DNA of 64,000 bases from Kovacikia minuta CCNUW1 (GTDB lineage Bacteria; Cyanobacteriota; Cyanobacteriia; Leptolyngbyales; Leptolyngbyaceae). The stretch's first letter is position 1. The number at the start of each line of letters is the position of its first letter. Below the pieces are notes generated by a model. The model saw nothing but the letters and a program-made list of their open reading frames with translations. It was not told the origin of the DNA and did not search any database. Shown piece after piece: positions 59,448 through 64,000 of this stretch. The stretch is taken from assembly GCF_020091585.1 (NCBI RefSeq), contig NZ_CP083583.1, forward strand, positions 744,001 through 808,000, read 5' to 3'. The position numbers were made by a program, and so were the translations under genes.

Positions 59448-60371
59448 TTAAACATAAATGAAATTGAGACGATCGTTCTCTAATCCATCCCAGAAAACAG
59501 CGATCGCCGCTAGAATTTCCTGCCCTCCCTGCATGAACTTTGCCCGATCGAATTCTGGTTTAAAGTAAACCTCCTCCAGTTCTTCTAACGTATGTCCGGC
59601 GTGTTGGGCTTCGACCCGGTTGTGCCAGGTAAAAAATGCCAGGGGTAACTGGGGAAAGCGGCTCCGCTTGATCAGGCTCAACCCATCTTCCAACTCCTGC
59701 CAGAAACCCGCTGCTGCCCAATTTTCAACAGCAAAGCTGGCACCCTCAGCAATCTGCGGATCATCACTGCCGTAGAGACGAATCAATTCATCGCAAAAAT
59801 GCAGGGTGGTTGGTCGTCCGTGTTTGCGTTTGCCAATTTCCTCAAAGTGGAGTCCGATGTTCTCCGCAACCGCAGTCAGCCACTCAAAATGGGCTGCTCG
59901 AAACCGACAAATGCCCCCATCCACGGTTCCTTCCGTACTAACCAATTCGGGATCTCCTTCCCGATCTTTCTCTGCTTCGGTCACTGGTATTCGTTCTTCG
60001 ATCGCCCGATCCAGCCTGCGGTAAATCACCCCCAGCTCGTTCAGTAAAATTTCCCGACTAGCACGGGACTGCTGCAACGTCGGCGAGTTAATTTCCTTTT
60101 GCAACGCTGCCAGCAGAAATTGGTTTGAGAACACCGAGAATTGCTTAATGAAGTGCTGCAACTCTTCGGTTGTGGCGGTTCCTTTAGAAAACCAACGGGT
60201 GTAAGCGTTATCGGTAATAATCCGATGGTGCAAAAAATCGCGATCGACCGCTGCCAAAAAATTCTGAAAATCATTCACCTGGGTTTGCGTTAACTCACCC
60301 TTATGCAATCGTTTTTGAATCCGAGCAGAAAGGGTTAAATGACCTGGAGGTGCTGTAGAACTATGAACCAT
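59448..60371 (-). CDS. Heme-oxygenase-like iron-containing redox enzyme family protein
   Basis: 307 aa, all-helical. Candidate iron ligands are spread along it: AEKDREGDPELVSTEGTVDG, RAAHFEWLTAVAENIGLHFE, EEIGKRKHGRP and FTWHNRVEAQHAGHTLEELE. The HxxxE-type helices fit the TenA/heme-oxygenase-like diiron oxidase (HDO) group. Such enzymes cleave or oxidise small organic substrates; the reaction here is unknown. It sits 5 bases before the acyl-CoA ligase gene in the homogentisate cluster. Confidence 0.7.
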   Translation of the reverse strand: MVHSSTAPPGHLTLSARIQKRLHKGELTQTQVNDFQNFLAAVDRDFLHHRIITDNAYTRWFSKGTATTEELQHFIKQFSVFSNQFLLAALQKEINSPTLQQSRASREILLNELGVIYRRLDRAIEERIPVTEAEKDREGDPELVSTEGTVDGGICRFRAAHFEWLTAVAENIGLHFEEIGKRKHGRPTTLHFCDELIRLYGSDDPQIAEGASFAVENWAAAGFWQELEDGLSLIKRSRFPQLPLAFFTWHNRVEAQHAGHTLEELEEVYFKPEFDRAKFMQGGQEILAAIAVFWDGLENDRLNFIYV

Positions 60372-60543
60372 AATCTATCTCCTTGGAAATAAGGATAAAT
60401 CGAGCCTCTAGATCCCCGTTTAAAGAAGTAGGGAATCTCTAGGCTACAGTTTTAGGTTTAATCATGCCTACCTATTTATTAACCTAACTAACCGCAAACA
60501 ACCAACAACTGTTAACAAGATGGATCACATCTAATAAAAATGA

Positions 60544-61698
60544 CTAGATCCAACTATAGGCATAGTTTTTATCCTCAATCAACATTGCGTATTGAGTGAA
60601 TCTTAGCGGTTGAAACGTATCGATCATGACCGCAAATTCCTCGGTTCGTTCTTTGCCGATCGACCCCTCATACATACCGGGATGGGGACCGTGGGGAATG
60701 CCTCTGGGATGCACCGTAATCGATCCCTGCTCAATCCCTCGATGGGACATAAAATTGCCAGAAACGTAATAGATTACCTCATCGGAATCCACATTGGAAT
60801 GATTGTAGGGAGCGGGGATGGAACGGGGATGATAGTCGAACAACCGGGGAACAAAGGAACAAATCACAAACCCTGGTCCTTCAAAGGTTTGATGTACCGT
60901 TGGAGGTTGATGAATTCGACCCGTAATCGGTTCAAAGTCCTCAATGTTGAACGCAAATGGGTAGAGGTGCCCATCCCACCCAACCACATCTAGCGGATGG
61001 TGGTGATAGAAATAGCGCGTTGTGCGATCATGCACTTTCACGCGCACCTCAAACTCCCCTGACTGATCATGGGTCATTAACTCATCCGGTGGGCGAATAT
61101 CCCGTTCGTTGTAAGGTGCATTTTCCAGGAACTGTCCGTATTGATTGAGGTAACGGGTGGGGGGTTTGATATGCCCCTGGGCTTCAATCACCAACATCTG
61201 CTGGGAGGTGTCAGGGTCGGGAATCATCCGCCACAGTACTCCGGTTGGAATCACTAAATAATCCCCCATCCGATACCGGAGGATGCCGTACTGGCTTTCT
61301 AAAACACCACTCCCCTGGTGAACAAAAATCACCTCATCTCCCAGGGCAAATCGATACCAATACGACATGGGTTCTGTTGGTCGAGCAACGGAAATGCAAA
61401 CGTCTGAATTTGCCATCAGGGGAATGCGGGCTGCGATCGCATCGCCCTCAGACATCCCTTCAGCGGTGCGTAGATGCCGATGACGCAGGGGACCCTCCTC
61501 CTCAAAGGGGATGTCAATCCGTTGTTCCAGCACGATTTTTTGAATTTGGGTGGGGGGATGCAGATGATAGAGTAGCGATTGCACCCCGGAGAACCCCCGT
61601 GTTCCCATCAATTCTTCGTGATACAAAGATCCATCGGGTTGCCGAAATTGCGTGTGCCGTTTGTGGGGAATGGTTCCTAGTTTGTAGTAGTAAGTCAT
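60544..61698 (-). CDS. hmgA: Homogentisate 1,2-dioxygenase
   Basis: 384 aa. Opens homogentisate to maleylacetoacetate using Fe(II) and O2, the ring-cleavage step of tyrosine/phenylalanine breakdown. Cupin double fold: YYKLGTIPHKRHTQFRQPDG start, GDEVIFVHQGSGVLESQYGI, GDYLVIPTGVLWRM, YFYHHHPLDVVGWDGHLYPF (close to the substrate pocket), DSDEVIYYVSGNFMSHRGIE and HPRGIPHGPHPGMYEGS, which supply His and Glu for iron. Slightly shorter than proteobacterial HmgA (about 430 aa), matching the shorter bacterial type. Next to HPPD, giving two consecutive steps. Confidence 0.9.
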   Translation of the reverse strand: MTYYYKLGTIPHKRHTQFRQPDGSLYHEELMGTRGFSGVQSLLYHLHPPTQIQKIVLEQRIDIPFEEEGPLRHRHLRTAEGMSEGDAIAARIPLMANSDVCISVARPTEPMSYWYRFALGDEVIFVHQGSGVLESQYGILRYRMGDYLVIPTGVLWRMIPDPDTSQQMLVIEAQGHIKPPTRYLNQYGQFLENAPYNERDIRPPDELMTHDQSGEFEVRVKVHDRTTRYFYHHHPLDVVGWDGHLYPFAFNIEDFEPITGRIHQPPTVHQTFEGPGFVICSFVPRLFDYHPRSIPAPYNHSNVDSDEVIYYVSGNFMSHRGIEQGSITVHPRGIPHGPHPGMYEGSIGKERTEEFAVMIDTFQPLRFTQYAMLIEDKNYAYSWI

Positions 61699-61953
61699 CG
61701 TTTTATCCCTTGGGGGGCTGAGGGGGAAGGCAGAGGGCAGAAGGGAGGAGGGGGTAGGTGAGAGGGAAAAGGCAGACGATAGAAGGCAAGAGGGAATCGG
61801 TATCGGGCGTCAATTGTGAGTTTCCAACAACAAACAACCGACAACCAACAACCAACGCCCCACAATCACCAGTTGCCAATTATCTGATTATTCTGTAAAA
61901 ACCCGATAATTCATCATTCATAATTCATAATTCGCAATTTACAATTCAAGGCT

Positions 61954-63048
61954 TCAAAGGTTTCCTCTCTGGGCTTGTTCCCGTTCAATTGCCTCGAATA
62001 ACGCTTTGAAGTTTCCCTCTCCAAACCCCTGGGCACCGTGTCGTTCAATGACTTCAAAGAACAGGGTTGGCCGATCCTGCATGGGTTGAGTAAAGATCTG
62101 GAGGAGATAGCCCTCCTGATCCCGATCGACCAGGATGCCCAATTCTGCTAGTTGGTCGAGGGGTTCATTGATCGATCCGATCCTTGCCTTTAAGGTTTCA
62201 TAGTACGTTGTTGGAGCATGCAGGAATTCCACCCCTGCTTCCCTCATGCGGGTAACGGTTTCAATGATGTTTTCACTTGCCAGGGCAATATGTTGGATTC
62301 CAGGTCCGTGGTTATATTCCAGATACTCCTGAATTTGAGACTTATATTTGCTTGGTGCAGGCTCATTCACAGGTAATTTAATTTTGCCCTGACGATCCTG
62401 CATCACCTTAGACATTAAAGCTGAGTATTTTGTAGAAATGGTTTTATCATCAAAATGCACCAGCAGGGTAAATCCCATGACATCAGCAAAAAACTTTACC
62501 CAGGTTTCCATTGCACCCAGTTCCACATTACCAACGATGTGATCAATGGCAGTTAGCCCGACACTGGTCTGGCTGGGATGAAGAGGCGGTTGGGGTTCAA
62601 ACCCAGGAGCAAATCTGCCTCGATAATCGCTGCGATCGACGAACTTGATCAGAACATCGCCATAGGCATGAATTGCCGAGAAATTGAAAATACCAAAGCC
62701 ATCTTCCATTTCGGTGGGAGCAATCGCGCCGATCGCCCCCCTTGCGGTTGTCTCCTTGTAAGCACTAACCGCATCTGGAACTTCCAACGCGATCACAGCC
62801 ACATGATCTCCATGTTTCGCCACCCTGTTTGTAATGGCATGCTCAGGCTTTAGGGCGGTACTCAAAACAAAACGGATTTCCCCCTGTTCCATCACATAGG
62901 AGGCAACATCCCGACTGCCTGTCTCTAACCCCCGATAGGCCGTATTGGTAAAGCCAAAACACTTGGAATAAAAAAGCGCTGCCTGTCTTGCATTGCCAAC
63001 GTAAAACTCTAGATGGTCAAAGCCTTGAATCGGGCAATAATCTCTCAT
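61954..63048 (-). CDS. hppD: 4-Hydroxyphenylpyruvate dioxygenase
   Basis: 364 aa. Turns 4-hydroxyphenylpyruvate into homogentisate with Fe(II) and O2; in cyanobacteria this also supplies homogentisate to tocopherol. Two vicinal-oxygen-chelate halves: GFDHLEFYVGNARQAALFYS and AIDHIVGNVELGAMETWVKF (first His), GPGIQHIALASENIIETVTR (second His), QDRPTLFFEVIERHGAQGFG (Glu), then GEGNFKALFEAIEREQ, the C-terminal helix over the pocket. Length is normal. ATG start with AGGAGGT 5-6 bases upstream. Confidence 0.92.
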   Translation of the reverse strand: MRDYCPIQGFDHLEFYVGNARQAALFYSKCFGFTNTAYRGLETGSRDVASYVMEQGEIRFVLSTALKPEHAITNRVAKHGDHVAVIALEVPDAVSAYKETTARGAIGAIAPTEMEDGFGIFNFSAIHAYGDVLIKFVDRSDYRGRFAPGFEPQPPLHPSQTSVGLTAIDHIVGNVELGAMETWVKFFADVMGFTLLVHFDDKTISTKYSALMSKVMQDRQGKIKLPVNEPAPSKYKSQIQEYLEYNHGPGIQHIALASENIIETVTRMREAGVEFLHAPTTYYETLKARIGSINEPLDQLAELGILVDRDQEGYLLQIFTQPMQDRPTLFFEVIERHGAQGFGEGNFKALFEAIEREQAQRGNL

Positions 63049-63541
63049 GGAGATACCTCCTGGTGACGTATCATGGAGCGCTTAGTGGTTAGCAAAAGCC
63101 GTAGCGGAAACTGATAAGGGTTACTAATTGCCACCGACAAATGTGTCGTTACTCTGGGCAAGCCCTCAGACGTTCTGGGAATTCAATATGAGACAGTCGA
63201 AATATTTCCACCAGCAACAACGAGGGAAGCTTTGATAAACTCCTGATACATCTGAATTTTGTCCTGAGGGTTTTTAGTTTAGAAGTTAACTAAAAACCCA
63301 TGTTTCAATTATAAATAACATCACGAATTGGCTTCAAGGAGAAAAACTTAATAATCAGGTTGCTTTAATATTTGCAATGAATTAAGCTATCTCTCAAAAC
63401 TACCCAGGACTTGTCAAAGAAACTACGAACCTTTATCCGTTATCGTGAAGTTTACGCCAAAACTACCCCCGAACTCTCTCTAGATGTCTCAACGATTTGC
63501 TGCCGCCTGAGACCTAACCTCTAACCCCTACTGTAGTCCCT
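63049..63541. other. Divergent intergenic region, no gene seen
   Basis: Between HPPD (minus) and the plus-strand gene at 63542. No frame longer than about 40 codons and no repeat stands out. AAGTTAACTAAAAACCC near 63283 is A/T-rich promoter-like DNA. Confidence 0.6.
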
Positions 63542-64000
63542 ATGCTGGCACCCATTAAAACGCTCCTCACCTCTATCGTGGACTACGCCGGACTGTTTCC
63601 TCCCGCAACGCTGAGTCTACCCGAAGCGTTGCAACAATACACTCAACATCAGGAGTCTTACGACGCCTGGATGCTCAGTCGTTTCGTCTTGCCAGTGTCC
63701 CGGCTCAATGAATTTGCAACACTCCTATCAAAATTCTCCTTAAAGCACTGTTCACTTAGCCTCATTCTCTCGATAGATCTGGGACAGGCGATCGTTCCCC
63801 AATTGTCGAGTCAGCTCAACCAGATTCAATCTTTGAGTCTTCCAAAGATTTCGATGCGGGCGTTAGAAGTGCCGCCGATTGCACCGGCAGAAATTGAGCA
63901 GATTCTCCCCCATCTGCCTGCGGGGATTGAAACATTTTTTGAAATTCCCCTGGGTGAAAATTTGAAACCTTACCTGGCAGTTCTGCACGATTCAGGAGCC
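63542..64000 (+). CDS. Partial conserved hypothetical protein (3' end off window)
   Basis: 153 codons, open to the right edge. LTSIVDYAGLFPPATLSLPE near the start, DAWMLSRFVLPVSRLNEFAT, SLILSIDLGQAIVPQLSSQL, EIEQILPHLPAGIETFFEIP. A stop just upstream fixes the ATG. The start resembles a family of cyanobacterial and planctomycete proteins of unknown role; no catalytic motif seen. Divergent from HPPD. Confidence 0.65.
   Translation, partial: MLAPIKTLLTSIVDYAGLFPPATLSLPEALQQYTQHQESYDAWMLSRFVLPVSRLNEFATLLSKFSLKHCSLSLILSIDLGQAIVPQLSSQLNQIQSLSLPKISMRALEVPPIAPAEIEQILPHLPAGIETFFEIPLGENLKPYLAVLHDSGA

Overview
The window is cyanobacterial DNA made of two unlike parts. From about 46.5 kb to the right end it is chromosomal: the palindrome GCGATCGC (HIP1, typical of many cyanobacteria) occurs roughly fifteen times in 17.5 kb, and the genes are housekeeping or metabolic (multi-PAS hybrid histidine kinase, DUF2808 secreted protein, YkgJ-type Cys-cluster protein, rhomboid protease, HU, aminotransferase, homogentisate dioxygenase, 4-hydroxyphenylpyruvate dioxygenase). 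From position 1 to about 46.42 kb GCGATCGC occurs only twice, most genes are short and unrecognised, and the block ends in a tyrosine integrase. I read it as the right-hand ~46 kb of an integrated (or integrable) plasmid- or phage-like element; its left end lies outside the window. A filamentous Leptolyngbya/Oscillatoriales-type host is a guess.

Element layout. 0-4.5 kb (minus): overlapping operon of a small HTH protein, four unknown or membrane proteins, an FtsK/HerA-type ATPase, a 26-aa membrane peptide and a partial Cys-motif protein. 4.5-5.4 kb: a control/origin-like region with twelve TGGACA units on an 11-bp period and a nested palindrome. 5.4-8.5 kb: small genes, two of them interrupted by in-frame stops, and a winged-helix protein. 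8.5-15.6 kb (minus): a glycosyltransferase-methyltransferase fusion, two unknown proteins and a 1384-aa secreted protein with about 17 ELWKSDGT-type repeats. 15.6-16.8 kb: gene-poor and rich in RNA structure, including a tRNA-like fold with an oversized core. 16.9-24.7 kb: trypsin-like protease, DUF3850-like, DUF4406-like, three Cys-Ile-Ala-Gly paralogues and a methyltransferase-like protein. 24.7-26.9 kb (minus): two overlapping large unknowns. 27-36.1 kb: DUF932-like and possible DUF5895-like proteins, a RuvC-like nuclease and a PD-(D/E)XK nuclease. 36.6-45.3 kb: XRE regulators, a primase/SF3 helicase (1114 aa), small genes and a Nudix hydrolase. 45.3-46.4 kb: integrase.

The element looks centrally controlled. 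A palindrome (TTGATGA-N9-TCATCAA, core ATGA-N9-TCAT, 17 bp) lies just upstream of at least ten of its transcription units, and two XRE-type regulators are encoded next to copies of it. A separate 14-bp motif (CATCGGAAAAAGAA) is scattered in seven copies over the element. No capsid, portal or terminase gene was recognised, and no conjugation relaxase, so the mode of spread is open. The primase-helicase, FtsK-like ATPase, RuvC-like and RecB-like nucleases point to self-directed replication and DNA handling.

Chromosomal part. The kinase (46.6-51.9 kb) and an AMP-dependent acyl-CoA ligase (57.6-59.4 kb) each carry a single-base frameshift. A 188-bp MITE with 21-bp inverted ends and a 10-bp target duplication sits inside an older G/C-rich foldback repeat at 53.4 kb. 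The last 6.5 kb holds a tyrosine/homogentisate catabolic cluster on the minus strand.
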